From assembly GCF_001541225.1 (NCBI RefSeq), contig NZ_LMTS01000118.1, forward strand, positions 1 to 64,000: a stretch of 64,000 nucleotides of DNA, given 5' to 3'. The DNA is from Variovorax sp. WDL1 (lineage in GTDB: Bacteria > Pseudomonadota > Gammaproteobacteria > Burkholderiales > Burkholderiaceae_C). Positions 17,344 to 26,647 of the stretch are shown here, in pieces. Below the pieces are notes generated by a model. That model did no database searches. It worked only from the letters and a program-made list of their open reading frames with translations, and was not told where the DNA came from. Each line of letters opens with the position of its first letter. Within the stretch, counting starts at the first letter, position 1. A program made the translations under genes and the position numbers.

Positions 17344-19764
17344 TCACGCCCTTGTCTTGCGGAATGCGGCGCAACCCGAGACGCATTGGCTTAAGCTAAC
17401 ACCCCGCCCGCCGGGGCGTTTTTCGCGTAGCCACGCAAGCCAAGCAAGTGCCTGAAGGCAAGCCTCCCCTACGTCAGTACTCCTCTCGATCGTCAGCGCA
17501 AGTTCCGATGCGTCGGGCCGCTCCAGCGTGCGCAGTTGGTTAGTAAGCAGAGATGCGGACATGAAGTGGCGCTTGCGGGCGCCGATGCGTCTGCGCAGCA
17601 CGGCCTGGTCCGGTGCGACGAGGACGAACGCGGCCTTGGCAGAGGCCTCGCGCAGGCGGTCGCGATATGCGTGCTTCAGCGCCGAGCATGCGATGACGCT
17701 GCGCTCACCAGCCGCCGCGCGTTCGGCGATCCAGCCTGCGACGCGGTCCAGCCAGGGCGCGCAGTCGTCGTCGGTGAGCGGCTTGCCGGCGCGCATCTTC
17801 TTGATGTTGGCGGCGGGGTGCAGGTCGTCGCCGTCCTTGAAGTCGCAGTCCAGCTGCTCCGCCAGCGCCTTGCCGAGCGTGCTCTTGCCAGAGGCCGACA
17901 CACCAAAGACGATGACGATCAAAGGCTCGCCCGATTGCACCGCCTTGCCATCGCAATTGGCCAGTTCCCACACGCCACCGGCAGCGGAGGTGATGGCATG
18001 CGCGCTGTTGATCAGCCCGATGTGCGAAAACGCCTGCGGGAAGTTGCCGAGCTGCCGCCGCGTCGTCGGATCGTATTCCTCCGCATACAGTCCGACGTCG
18101 CTGCCGAGTGAGAGCAGGTGCTTGAACAAGGCCTTGGCCTTGCGCAGCTTGCCCATGGCGACGTAGACGTTCGACAACCAGAAGCTGCAAGCGAGGAACG
18201 CACCTTCGCCGCCCGCCAGCCCATCGACGCCCTCCTCGGTGCGGTAGCGGTACACGAGGCCGTTGAAGATCAGCTCGCGCTCGATCCGCGCGATGGTGCC
18301 TTCGACGCGCGAGTCGTGGATGGGCAGGAAGCCGACCAGCGGCATCAAGAGCAGCGCCGCATCGACTGCGTCGGCGCCATAGTACTGCACGAAGGAGTTG
18401 CTGGCTTTGTCGTAGCCGTGCGCCAGCACGTCAGCATGGATCTGTTCTCGCACCTTGCGCCATTCGTCGATCGGGCCTTCGAGCGTGTACTCCTGCGCGC
18501 TCGCGATCATGCGGTCGAAGGCGAGCCAGCACATGATCTTCGAATGGACGAAGTGCCGCAGCTCGCCGCGCACTTCCCAGATGCTACAGTCGGGCTCACG
18601 CCACAAGACCGCGAGCTGCTTGGCGATGGCGCGTTCCAGCGGCCAGACCTTGTCCATGTCGGCCAGGCCGGCCTTGCGCGCAGCGTGGAAGGCCGCGATG
18701 ACCGAGCCATAGATGTCGAGCTGTCGCTGCGCCTGTGCGCCGTTGCCCACGCGCACCGGCCGGCTGTCTTCATAGCCGGGCAGCCATTCAAGCTCGACCT
18801 CCGTCAGGGTACGTTCGCCGTGCAGGCCGTACATCACCTGCAGCTCTTCGGGCGATCCGCCGACGGCGCGCATCAGCCACCAGCGCCAGTCGCTGGCCTC
18901 CTCGATGTAGCCAGAGCCGATCAGCGCATAGAGCGTGAGCGCGGCGTCGCGCAGCCAGCAATAGCGGTAGTCCCAGTTGCGCTGGCCGCCCGGATGCTCG
19001 GGCAGCGAGGTGGTCGGCGCGGCGACGATGCCGCCGCTGGGTTCGTAGGTGAGCGCCTTCAGCGTCAGCAGCGAGCGCGTGACATCGTCGCGGAACTCTC
19101 CATCGTAGCCGCAGCGGTCGGTCCACGCGCACCACTCGGCCGTCGTGCGGGCCAGCAAGGAATAGGCGTCGCGCGTGATCGGTGGTTCCAAGTGCGAGGG
19201 GAACCATTCGAGGCAGAAGGCGATGGCCTGGCCAGCCGTGACCGAGAATTCGGCAGAGCTCGCGAGGTTCTCGTTGATCAGCGGCACGCCGGAGGTGACA
19301 CGCACGGCATCGGGGCCGGCCACCGCGTAGATCGCGCCTTCGCGCCGCCGGACCCACGGGCACCATTCACCATAGTTGAAGCGGATGCGCAGCTCGGTGT
19401 GCAGCGCCACCGTGCCGCGCACGCCGCGGACGATGCGCACCAGCTCGTGCGTGCCGTCCTGCGTCGGCTTGGGCATGAAGTCGGTGACGATGGCCGAACC
19501 CTTGGCGGTGCGGATCGTGGTTTCGAGCACCATGGTACCTGGCAGGTAGCGCCGCGTCACGCGAGCCTTGCGGTTCGCGGCGTGCATCGACCAGCAGCCG
19601 TTGCTCTCGTCGCCGAGCAGGCTCGCGAACATCGCGCCCGAATCGAAGCGCGGCAGGCACAGCCATTCGATGTCGCCGTGGCGATGCACGAGCGCGGCGC
19701 TGTGGGTCGAGCCGATCAGCGCGTAGTCTTCGATGCGCCGGGTCGGTTTCGGCTTCGGCTTCAT
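17344..19764 (-). CDS. GH15 glucoamylase/trehalase-like protein fused to a gluconokinase
   Basis: The 806-residue frame starts MKPKPKPTRRIEDYALIGSTHSAALV. Residues 10-605 are a bacterial GH15 (alpha/alpha-barrel) enzyme: WLCLPRFDSGAMFASLLG, RNWDYRYCWLRDAALTLYAL, HSKIMCWLAFDRM, GEGAFLACSFWL, LGNFPQAFSHIGLINSA. From about 613 a complete gluconokinase follows: P-loop GVSASGKST (618-626), DGDDLHP, ACSALKHAYRDRLR, KRHFMSASLLTNQ. No stop or start separates them. The last roughly 25 residues (from REKRPGGRG) run across a terminator hairpin and are probably junction sequence. It would hydrolyse a small alpha-glucan/trehalose-like sugar and phosphorylate gluconate. ATGA overlap with rpe. Confidence 0.85.
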   Translation of the reverse strand: MKPKPKPTRRIEDYALIGSTHSAALVHRHGDIEWLCLPRFDSGAMFASLLGDESNGCWSMHAANRKARVTRRYLPGTMVLETTIRTAKGSAIVTDFMPKPTQDGTHELVRIVRGVRGTVALHTELRIRFNYGEWCPWVRRREGAIYAVAGPDAVRVTSGVPLINENLASSAEFSVTAGQAIAFCLEWFPSHLEPPITRDAYSLLARTTAEWCAWTDRCGYDGEFRDDVTRSLLTLKALTYEPSGGIVAAPTTSLPEHPGGQRNWDYRYCWLRDAALTLYALIGSGYIEEASDWRWWLMRAVGGSPEELQVMYGLHGERTLTEVELEWLPGYEDSRPVRVGNGAQAQRQLDIYGSVIAAFHAARKAGLADMDKVWPLERAIAKQLAVLWREPDCSIWEVRGELRHFVHSKIMCWLAFDRMIASAQEYTLEGPIDEWRKVREQIHADVLAHGYDKASNSFVQYYGADAVDAALLLMPLVGFLPIHDSRVEGTIARIERELIFNGLVYRYRTEEGVDGLAGGEGAFLACSFWLSNVYVAMGKLRKAKALFKHLLSLGSDVGLYAEEYDPTTRRQLGNFPQAFSHIGLINSAHAITSAAGGVWELANCDGKAVQSGEPLIVIVFGVSASGKSTLGKALAEQLDCDFKDGDDLHPAANIKKMRAGKPLTDDDCAPWLDRVAGWIAERAAAGERSVIACSALKHAYRDRLREASAKAAFVLVAPDQAVLRRRIGARKRHFMSASLLTNQLRTLERPDASELALTIERSTDVGEACLQALAWLAWLREKRPGGRGVSLSQCVSGCAAFRKTRA
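17402..17423 (+). terminator. Rho-independent terminator-like hairpin
   Basis: CCCCG-cccgc-CGGGG followed by CG and five T residues forms a short G+C stem with a T tract on the plus strand. It lies inside the last codons of the minus-strand GH15-gluconokinase frame, showing that this frame's C-terminal tail is junction sequence rather than original protein. Confidence 0.55.
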
Positions 19765-20405
19765 TGCGCGGCGGCTCGCATGTTCGCGATGGCCGCTGCA
19801 TAGTCGGGCGTGCCGAAGATGGCGATGCCCGCGACGATGACGTCGGCGCCGGCCTCGACCGTGCGACGCACGGTCTCGGCGTCCTGCCCGCCGTCGACCT
19901 CGATGTGCGGTGCAAGCCCGCGGTTGTCGGCGCGCAGCGCGGCGATCTTCGGCAGCATCTCGGGCAGGAAAGCCCGGCCGCCGAAGCCGGGATTCACCGT
20001 CATCACCAGCACGATGTCGACCAGGTGCAGCACATGCTCGATCCAGGCGATCGGCGTCGCCGGGTCGATCACCACGCCGGGTCGGCAGCCCAGTTCGCGC
20101 ACGCGACTGAGCACGCGGTGCAGATGCACGGTCGAGCCCGGCTCGGCCTGCACGAGCCGGTGGTCGGCGCAGGCATTGCGATAGCGTTCGAGCGAACGCT
20201 CGACCACCATCAGGTGCACGTTGAGCGGCTTCCTCGTGCAGCGCCGGATGGCCTTGACCACTGCGGGGCCGAAGGAGATCTCGGGCACGAAGCGGCCGTC
20301 CATGATGTCGACGTGGATCCAGTCGGAGCCGGCGCGGTCCACGTCCTGTACCTCTTCGCCGAGCCGCGCGAAATCGGCCGCGAGCACGGAGGCGGCGATC
20401 TTCAT
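19761..20405 (-). CDS. rpe: Ribulose-phosphate 3-epimerase
   Basis: The 214-residue TIM-barrel protein has all signature elements: IAASVLAADFARLGEEV, HVDIMDGRFVPEISFGP (metal and catalytic Asp), LNVHLMV, HRVLSRVRELGCRPGVVIDPATP, VLVMTVNPGFGGRAFLPEM, and IEVDGGQDAETVRR with ADVIVAGIAIFG. It interconverts ribulose-5-phosphate and xylulose-5-phosphate in the pentose-phosphate/Calvin pathways. Its start overlaps the HAD stop and its stop overlaps the GH15 start, both by ATGA, so the operon is tightly coupled. Confidence 0.95.
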   Translation of the reverse strand: MKIAASVLAADFARLGEEVQDVDRAGSDWIHVDIMDGRFVPEISFGPAVVKAIRRCTRKPLNVHLMVVERSLERYRNACADHRLVQAEPGSTVHLHRVLSRVRELGCRPGVVIDPATPIAWIEHVLHLVDIVLVMTVNPGFGGRAFLPEMLPKIAALRADNRGLAPHIEVDGGQDAETVRRTVEAGADVIVAGIAIFGTPDYAAAIANMRAAAQ

Positions 20406-21216
20406 GGGTGCTCTCCGATGAGGCGGTCGATCGCTTGCGCGACGCCGGCTTCCTCGTTCGATGCGGTGGTCCAGTCTGCACCTGCACGCACGGCCTCGGG
20501 CGCCTGGCCCAACGCGATCGAGAGGCCGGCGCGCGCGAACATCGGCAGGTCGTTGGGCATGTCGCCGATGACTGCGACTTCCGCCAGCGGCACGCGCATG
20601 GCCGCGGCGACCGCGGCGACTGCGGCGACCCCATCGCCCTTGTTGGCCTTGAGCGCGGTGGCGTCGAGAAAGTAGGGCTGCGACAGCGCGCCGGTGGCCT
20701 CGCCCTGCGTCGCCTGCTGCATGGCGGCTTCGAGCCGCATCAGCAAGGCCGCGTCGTCGCTGACGCCGACGATCTTGTCGGCCACATCGCACAGGTTCTC
20801 GAGGTCGCTGCGGATCGTGGGCTCCAGCGCGGCCGACAGCTTCTCGCGCGGCACGTGCGGGTTGCGGTCGTCGCGCGCGTGCCAGCGCTCGTGGGCGAAC
20901 AGCCAGACGTCGACCTCGGCCTCGTCGAGGATCGAGAGGATGCGCCGCGTCACCTCGGGCGCGAGCCGCTCGGGCTCACCGATGACGGCGCCGTGGGCGT
21001 CGCGATCCGCCTCGTCGTCTGCGACGTCGATGGCACGCTGGTGCGGCATGGCAAGACCTTGCCCGATGCCAACGTCGAAGCGGCGAAGCGGTTGAAGGCC
21101 GCCGGCATCGCGATGACGCTGATCAGCGCGCGGCCGATGAGCGGCATCCGCTGGCTCGCCGACGCGCTCGAACTCGAAGAGCGTGCCGCCGTTGAAGGCG
21201 CCGAAGGGGCCGTTCA
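20402..21216 (-). pseudogene. HAD-superfamily (Cof-type) phosphatase gene with its N-terminal part inverted
   Basis: Minus strand 20402 to about 20985 encodes the HAD C-terminal half: IGEPERLAPEVTRRILSIL, DVWLFAHERWHARDD, NKGDGVAAVAAVAAAM and motif IV VIGDMPNDLPMFARAG. The N-terminal half with catalytic motif I is on the PLUS strand at about 20999-21182 (IRLVVCDVDGTLVRHGK ... TLISARPMSGIRWLADALELE). A third piece, GPFGAFNGGTLFE, is back on the minus strand at 21176-21212, directly overlapping the gnd stop. The minus-strand frame stays open through all this but reads nonsense in the inverted part. The active site is therefore not encoded in one protein. Confidence 0.75.
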
Positions 21217-22194
21217 TTTGCGCGGCAGCTCCAGGTGGCCGCCGAAGCCGAAGCGCATCGCCGACAGCAGCTTGTCGCCGAAGGTGCTGTCGACGCGGCT
21301 GCGGTAGCGCGCGAAGAGCGCCGACGAGAGCACGTAGGCCGGCACGGCCTCTTCCATCGCGGCGTCGATGGTCCACTGGCCCTCGCCGCTGTCGGCGACC
21401 TTGCCCGAGTAGTTGTCGAGGCCGTGGTCCTGCGCCAGCGCGGAAGCCGTGAGGTCGAGCAGCCATGAAGAAACGACGCTGCCGCGGCGCCAGACTTCGG
21501 CCACGTCGGGTAGGTTGATGTCGAAGCGCTGGTCTCCGGGCAGCTTCCCGGACGCCTTGTTCTTCAGGATGTCGAAGCCCTCGGCGTAGGCCTGCATCAG
21601 GCCGTATTCGATGCCGTTGTGGACCATCTTGACGAAATGCCCAGCGCCCGCGGGGCCGGCATGGATGTAGCCGCGTTCGGCGCGGTCGTCTTTCGGGTCG
21701 CGGCCGGGCGTGCGCGGGACGCCGCCGTAGCCGGGGGCGAGGGTCTCGAAGACCGGATCGAGCCGATCGACTGTCGCCTTCTCGCCGCCAATCATCATGC
21801 AGTAGCCGCGCTCCAGGCCCCAGACGCCGCCGGAAGTGCCGATGTCGACGTAGTGCAGATCCTTCATGCGGCACGACGCGGCGCGGCGGATGTCGTCCTT
21901 GTAGAAGGTGTTGCCGCCGTCGATGACGATGTCGCCGGGCGCGCACAGGCCAATCAGCGCGTCGATGGTCGATTCGGTCGGCGCGCCGGCCGGCAGCATC
22001 GACCAGAAGATGCGCGGCTTGTCGAGCTTGTCTGCCATGTCTTGCAGCGACGCGGCGGTCGTGGCGCCCTCGCTGCCGAGCGTCGCGACCGCCTTCTCGT
22101 CGTGGTCGAAGGCGACGATGCCATGGCCGCCACGCATCAGGCGCCGCGCGATGTTGCTGCCCATCCGGCCGAGGCCGATCATTCCAATCTGCAT
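21214..22194 (-). CDS. gnd: 6-phosphogluconate dehydrogenase, decarboxylating (short GndA/YqeC type)
   Basis: The 326-residue protein has the N-terminal NAD(P) fold [19 protein letters not shown] (1-19), [17 protein letters not shown], the substrate signature [21 protein letters not shown], and [30 protein letters not shown] with the catalytic Lys and active-site His region. It oxidises 6-phosphogluconate to ribulose-5-phosphate and CO2. The short length places it in the 300-330-residue class, often NAD-preferring. It is 13 bases from tal. A paralogue lies at 47082. Confidence 0.95.
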   Translation of the reverse strand: MQIGMIGLGRMGSNIARRLMRGGHGIVAFDHDEKAVATLGSEGATTAASLQDMADKLDKPRIFWSMLPAGAPTESTIDALIGLCAPGDIVIDGGNTFYKDDIRRAASCRMKDLHYVDIGTSGGVWGLERGYCMMIGGEKATVDRLDPVFETLAPGYGGVPRTPGRDPKDDRAERGYIHAGPAGAGHFVKMVHNGIEYGLMQAYAEGFDILKNKASGKLPGDQRFDINLPDVAEVWRRGSVVSSWLLDLTASALAQDHGLDNYSGKVADSGEGQWTIDAAMEEAVPAYVLSSALFARYRSRVDSTFGDKLLSAMRFGFGGHLELPRK

Positions 22195-22207
22195 GATGTC
22201 TCCGGTT

Positions 22208-23353
22208 TCAGGTGCGGTTGCCGCCGGTGAACGCTACCCGCTTTTTCTCGACGGCGGCAAGCAGCTTGTCGGCGGCATCGGCGAATTGCCGTACGCCATC
22301 TTCGACCAGTTCGGCCGTGACCGCTTGCAGATCGAGGCCCAGGCGCTCGGTCTCAGACAGGATGTGGCGCGCGTCCTCGATGTCCTCGGCGAGGCTGGGG
22401 GTCACGACGCCGTGTGCGCGGAACGCATCCATGGTCTTGGGCGGCATGGTGTTCACGGTGTCGGGGCCGATCAGCGTGTCAACGTAGAGCGTCGGCGGAT
22501 AGCTCAGGTCCTTGGTGCCGGTCGATGCGCACAGCAGCCGCTGCGGCATCGCGCCCCTGGCGGCCAGCGCCTGCCAACGCGGACTCGCGATCTGCTCGCG
22601 GTACAAGGCATAGGCCATCTTGGCGTTCGCGATGGCGACCCTGCCGCGCAGCGCCTTCAGCGCGGCGCTATCGGGGTCGCGATCCTTGATGCGCTGGTCG
22701 ATCGCCTTGTCGATCTGCGCGTCGATGCGGCTCACGAAGAAGCTCGCGACGCCGGCGATGCGGTCGATGGACCTGCCGGTCTCGACGCGTTCCTCGAGCC
22801 CGGCGACGAAGGCTTCGGCGACGGCCCTGTAGGCATCCTGCGAGAACAGCAGCGTGACGTTGATGTTGAGCCCGTCTTCGATCAGTTGCCGGATGGCCGG
22901 CACGCCGGCCTCGGTGCCGGGCACCTTGACCATCAGGTTCGGCCGGTCGACTGCCGCCCAGAGCCTGCGCGCTTCCTCGATCGTGTCCAGCGTGTTCGTC
23001 GCCAGGTAGGGCGAGACCTCGAGGCTGGCGTAGCCGTCCCGGCAGAGCAGCCGGCCGTAGACAGGGCGCAGGTCATCGGCGGCATGCTGGATGTCCCGGA
23101 TTGCCTGTGCCTCGTAGGCAGCGACCGCGCCGGCGCCGGTTCCGGCTTCGGCCAGCCAGGCCTTGAAGCCCGCGTCGTAGGCATCGCCGTGGCCCATGGC
23201 TTTCTCGAAGATCGAGGGGTTCGAGGTGACGCCGGTCAGCGCGTCTTCCTCGATGAGCTTGCGCAGGCCGCCTTCGGCCAGGAACTTGCGATCAACGAAA
23301 TCGAGCCAGACCGCCTGGCCTGCCTCGTGGAGTTGCTGCAGGGGGTTCTTCAT
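22208..23353 (-). CDS. tal: Transaldolase
   Basis: The 381-residue protein matches the long transaldolase class (TalB-like subfamily of actinobacteria and some proteobacteria): LLQLHEAGQ-type start ([19 protein letters not shown]), [43 protein letters not shown] (catalytic Lys), [46 protein letters not shown]. It transfers a dihydroxyacetone unit between sugar phosphates. Its start overlaps the tkt stop by ATGA. A paralogue lies at 52362. Confidence 0.95.
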   Translation of the reverse strand: MKNPLQQLHEAGQAVWLDFVDRKFLAEGGLRKLIEEDALTGVTSNPSIFEKAMGHGDAYDAGFKAWLAEAGTGAGAVAAYEAQAIRDIQHAADDLRPVYGRLLCRDGYASLEVSPYLATNTLDTIEEARRLWAAVDRPNLMVKVPGTEAGVPAIRQLIEDGLNINVTLLFSQDAYRAVAEAFVAGLEERVETGRSIDRIAGVASFFVSRIDAQIDKAIDQRIKDRDPDSAALKALRGRVAIANAKMAYALYREQIASPRWQALAARGAMPQRLLCASTGTKDLSYPPTLYVDTLIGPDTVNTMPPKTMDAFRAHGVVTPSLAEDIEDARHILSETERLGLDLQAVTAELVEDGVRQFADAADKLLAAVEKKRVAFTGGNRT

Positions 23354-25131
23354 GATGTGTGTGCCTCCATGAGTTGGCGCGCCACCTTCAGCACGTTGCC
23401 CTGCGTGAAGCCGAACTTTTGCTGCAGCTTGGCGAGCGGCGCCGAAGCGCCAAAGGTGGACATGGTGATCGTGGCGCCGCCGGCGCCGACGTAGCGGTCC
23501 CAGCCGAGCGAGCCGGCCTGTTCGATGGCGAGCCGTGTCTTCACGTGCGGCGGCAAGACCTGTTCTCGGTACGCACGCCCCTGCTTCTCGAACAGGTACC
23601 AGCTCGGCATCGAGACGACGCGCACGCCGTCTGCGGCCAGCTGCTCGTGCACCGCGACGGCGAGCGAGACCTCGCTGCCGGTCGCGATCAGGATAATCTC
23701 GGGGTCGACGCCCTCCTTCGCGTCGGCCAGAATGTAAGCACCTTCTTGCAGGCCGTCGGCCGAGGCGTACTTGCTGCGGTCAATCGTCGGCAGCGCCTGG
23801 CGCGAGAGGATGAGCGCGGTCGGCTCGCGCGTATGGCTGAGCGCCACCTTCCAGGCCACCGTCGATTCGTTGGCGTCGCCGGGCCGGATCGTGTCGAGCC
23901 CGGGGATGGCACGAAGGGTCGCGAGGTGTTCGATCGGCTGGTGCGTCGGTCCGTCTTCGCCGACGCCGATCGAATCGTGTGTGAAGACGAAGACCACCGG
24001 CACTTCCATGATCGACGCCAGCCGGATCGACGTGCGCATGTAATCGGCAAAAACCAGAAAGGTCGCGGTGTACGGGCGCAGGTAGCTTAGCGCCATGCCG
24101 TTGGCGATGGAACCCATGGCATGCTCGCGGACGCCGAAGTGCATGTTGCGGCCCGCGTGATTGCAGGCTTCGAAGGCCCCTGCGCCCTCGAAGGTCAGAT
24201 TGGTCTTGGTCGAGGGCGAGAGGTCGGCCGCACCGCCGATGAGCATCGGCACGCGCGGCGCGATCGCGTTCAGCACCTTGCCGCCCGCATCGCGCGAGGC
24301 GATGCCTTTCGCATCGGCCGGGAAGCTGGGCACATCCGCATCCCAGCCTTCGGCCAGCCTGCCCTGGCGCAGCAGATCGAACTCGGCTGCTTCCTTCGGG
24401 AAGGCCTGGCGGTAGCGCTCGAAGGCGGACTCCCAAGCTTCGCGCGCCGCCTTGCCGCGCTGCGCAATCGTGGCGTTGAAGGCTTCGGCGAAGCGTCGGG
24501 CACGAGGAACTGCGCGTCCTCGGGCCAGCCGTAGCCCTTCTTGGTCGCACGCACGTTGTCGGCGCCCAATGCCTCGCCATGAGCCTTCTCGCTGCCGGCG
24601 CGCGGACTGCCCCAGCCGATGACCGAGCGCACGACGATGAAGGTCGGCCGGTCGCGCGTGTTGCGGAAATTGGCCAACGCCTCTGCGATGGCCTGCGTGT
24701 CATTGGCGTCGTCCACATGCAGCACGTTCCAGCCGTAGGCTTCGAAGCGCTTGCCGACATCTTCGGTGAACGCGATTTGAGTCGAGCCTTCGATGCTGAT
24801 GCGGTTGCTGTCGTAGATCCAGCAGAGCCTCGACAGCGCCAGATGGCCGGCGATTGAAGCGGCTTCGCCGGAGACACCCTCCATCATGTCGCCGTCGCCG
24901 CACAGCACGTAGACGTCATGGTCGAAGAGCGTGAAGCCGTCGCGGTTGAAGCGCGCCGCCAGCGCGCGCTGCGCGATGGCCATGCCCACCGAATTTCCGC
25001 AGCCCTGGCCCAGCGGACCGGTAGTGGTCTCGACGCCGGTGGTCATGCGGTACTCGGGATGGCCCGGCGTCTTCGAGCCGAGCTGCCGGAACTGCCGGAT
25101 GTCGTCGAGGCTGACCGCCGGCGCGCCGTCC
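23350..25131 (-). pseudogene. tkt: Transketolase, 5'-truncated by an IS3 element and frameshifted
   Basis: The reading begins inside the gene at about GAPAVSLDDIRQFRQLGSKT, missing roughly the first 80-90 residues including the SGHPG active-site segment. It runs through [34 protein letters not shown] and DSNRISIEGS. Near 24494 the frame breaks: VPDASPKP continues in another frame as FAEAFNATIAQRGKAAREAW, explained by one missing base. The rest (MPSFPADAKGIASRD to the end at 23350, with GVREHAMGSIANGM and [17 protein letters not shown]) is well preserved. An intact tkt at 53610 would supply the activity. Confidence 0.88.
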
Positions 25132-25278
25132 AGGTGCAACTCGTCGATACGGCGCATCAACCCGAGCTCGCCCTGGCTGACCGGCTCGCGGTGGTAGTAC
25201 ACCGTGCCGCGACTGAATGCCCAGCAACTGGGCCTACCGCTTGATCGGCAGCTTGGCATCACGGTCGATCATCGCTTT
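25131..25278 (-). pseudogene. IS3-family transposase OrfB, N-terminal fragment
   Basis: The minus strand reads MIDRDAKLPIKR then an in-frame TAG, AQLLGI, then, after a one-base insertion, SRGTVYYHREPVSQGELGLM and RRIDELHLD. This is the conserved start of IS3-group OrfB. The DDE core is absent: the sequence switches directly into transketolase at CTGCACCTG, a stretch both genes could share, suggesting a microhomology junction at about 25131-25140. Confidence 0.75.
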
Positions 25279-25574
25279 GCGCTCAGCAATCCCGCCTTGG
25301 TGAGCGCGCCCTCTAAAAAATCGTTCTCCAGAGCCAACTGTCCGATCTTGGCGTGCAACGCCTTCAGGTCCACCGGCGGCGACTCCGGCGCCACCGCGCC
25401 GCCAAACACGCCCGCGGCGCGCTCCATCAACTGCCTTCGCCACTCCGTCACCTGGTTAGGGTGCACGTCGTGCTTCTGTGCGATCTCGGCAATCGTCTTG
25501 CCATCGGCCAAGGCCTCGATCGCCACCTTGGCTTTGAATGCCGCTGAGTGGTTACGGCGTGGTCTTCTGCTCAT
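25269..25574 (-). CDS. IS3-family transposase OrfA (HTH_Tnp_1)
   Basis: The 101-residue protein (MSRRPRRNHSAAFKAKVAIE) has the HTH_Tnp_1 helix-turn-helix (ADGKTIAEIAQKHDVHPNQV, TEWRRQLMERA) and a leucine-zipper-like C-terminus (LHAKIGQLALENDFLEGAL). It is full length and overlaps the OrfB remnant as expected for IS3 (-1 frameshift region GCAAAGCG). ATG 25574 is preferred over an upstream in-frame ATG at 25631 because family members start MSRR. Without OrfB the element cannot transpose by itself. Confidence 0.85.
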   Translation of the reverse strand: MSRRPRRNHSAAFKAKVAIEALADGKTIAEIAQKHDVHPNQVTEWRRQLMERAAGVFGGAVAPESPPVDLKALHAKIGQLALENDFLEGALTKAGLLSAKR

Positions 25575-25867
25575 CTGCTCTGCTCCTGTCGTCTCGGGCT
25601 CTATCCTCGCCCAACGGAGCAGCCGTTCCACTTCAGGCCGTGTTCAGATTTGCGCGGCCGGCTCTGACTTCGCGCCCAGCGCCGTTCAACACGCTCTGAA
25701 GCGGTCATAGATCAGCGCATCCCTGAGTAAGGGTGTTCAGCAGGTTTGTACGCCGCGCCCGCCGCAGGGTCGCCTGTGACGGCAGCCCCGGCTGCAGCGA
25801 CGCCTAGACATATGGACGAAGGCAAGGTGGAAAGCACCAAGGATTCGGTGACCTTGCTGCTTCGCGC

Positions 25868-26182
25868 TCAGTGGTTGGGGTGGTCCTTCTCAAGGCGCTT
25901 GTCCGCGGCGTCGTTGACCTTGCCATGGGACATGGCTTTGTGTGTGCGTTCCGCAGCGGCTTCAGCTTTGGGACTTCCGCTTTTCTGAGCCTCTGGCTGC
26001 TTTGCTCTATTGTCGATGCCATGGGGCTTAGCCTTGTGCTTGTTTTCGGCTGCCGCCTCGGCTTTGGGGTTGCCAGACATCTGCGCTTCCGGCTGCGTGG
26101 CACCCGGATTCTGAGCAAATGCAGCCGGACCGGCGAGTACGGCCGCAAGAGCTGCCGCAAGTGTGATGTGATTCAATTTCAT
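25868..26182 (-). CDS. Small secreted protein with two tandem repeats
   Basis: The 104-residue protein starts at ATG 26182, set by GGAG six bases upstream, and has a clear signal peptide (MKLNHITLAAALAAVLAG, AAFAQ). The mature part has two copies of a roughly 32-residue unit: QPEAQMSGNPKAEAAAENKHKAKPHG-like, then QPEAQKSGSPKAEAAAERTHKAMSHG-like, rich in Lys, Glu, Ala and His. The tail is DKRLEKDHPNH. Disordered and possibly metal-binding through His. No family recognised. A perfect FNR-type box lies about 130 bases upstream. Confidence 0.65.
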   Translation of the reverse strand: MKLNHITLAAALAAVLAGPAAFAQNPGATQPEAQMSGNPKAEAAAENKHKAKPHGIDNRAKQPEAQKSGSPKAEAAAERTHKAMSHGKVNDAADKRLEKDHPNH

Positions 26183-26647
26183 GACAATCTCCAAAAGGAA
26201 TGTTTCCGGATAAAAGTGGTTACAGGTCGGTTAGCGTCGGGCCTTGGTCCTTATCCGGCTCGATTACCAACGCTGAACAAAGGATAGGAGTATGCGGTCT
26301 TCGATGGTTTGATCTAAATCAAGCCAAAGAGACACGACTGGAAGCTGCTCCGTCCATTGCTATTCTGCCATGGATCACAAGGAGCAGTTTCGCCTCCGAG
26401 CCTTGCCACCGAACTTCCTCTTGAAGTCTGCAAGTGCGCACGACAACAGCGAGTTCAGAAGCGCACGATCCAGCTCGGCGGCACGGTCGAGCTCGACCCA
26501 GCCAATACGGGAGGTCGAGTGTTCAATTTTCATTTCAGGATCGACGAAGCGAAGCTCGGACCAGCCTTGGGAGCTCGCCCGCGCTGCTCAGGCTGTCGCA
26601 CCATCATTGCGGCTGCGGCCGCTTTGAAGCACGCTGCGCAGCGCGCT
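26183..26647. other. Intergenic region with FNR box and possible 52-codon minus-strand ORF
   Basis: Besides the FNR-type box at 26309, a minus-strand frame at 26375-26533 would encode a 52-residue basic peptide (MKIEHSTSRIGWVELDRAAE ... FKRKFGGKARR). It has no recognisable family and only a weak ribosome-binding site, so it is not listed as a gene. Confidence 0.4.
26309..26322 (-). promoter_or_regulatory. Perfect FNR/Anr-type box
   Basis: TTGATCTAAATCAA (reverse complement TTGATTTAGATCAA) matches TTGAT-N4-ATCAA at every conserved position. Read leftward, TATCCT begins exactly 22 bases after the box, the place of the -10 in a class II FNR promoter. This is the best-formed promoter of the set and points at the small repeat protein at 25868-26182. 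Confidence 0.75.

Noticed and set aside
18118..19803. 561-codon plus-strand ORF
   Set aside because: It lies fully antisense to the GH15-gluconokinase gene, whose protein has clear family motifs; the plus-strand translation has none.
21908..23494. 528-codon plus-strand ORF across gnd and tal
   Set aside because: Antisense shadow of two conserved genes in high-G+C DNA; no motif.
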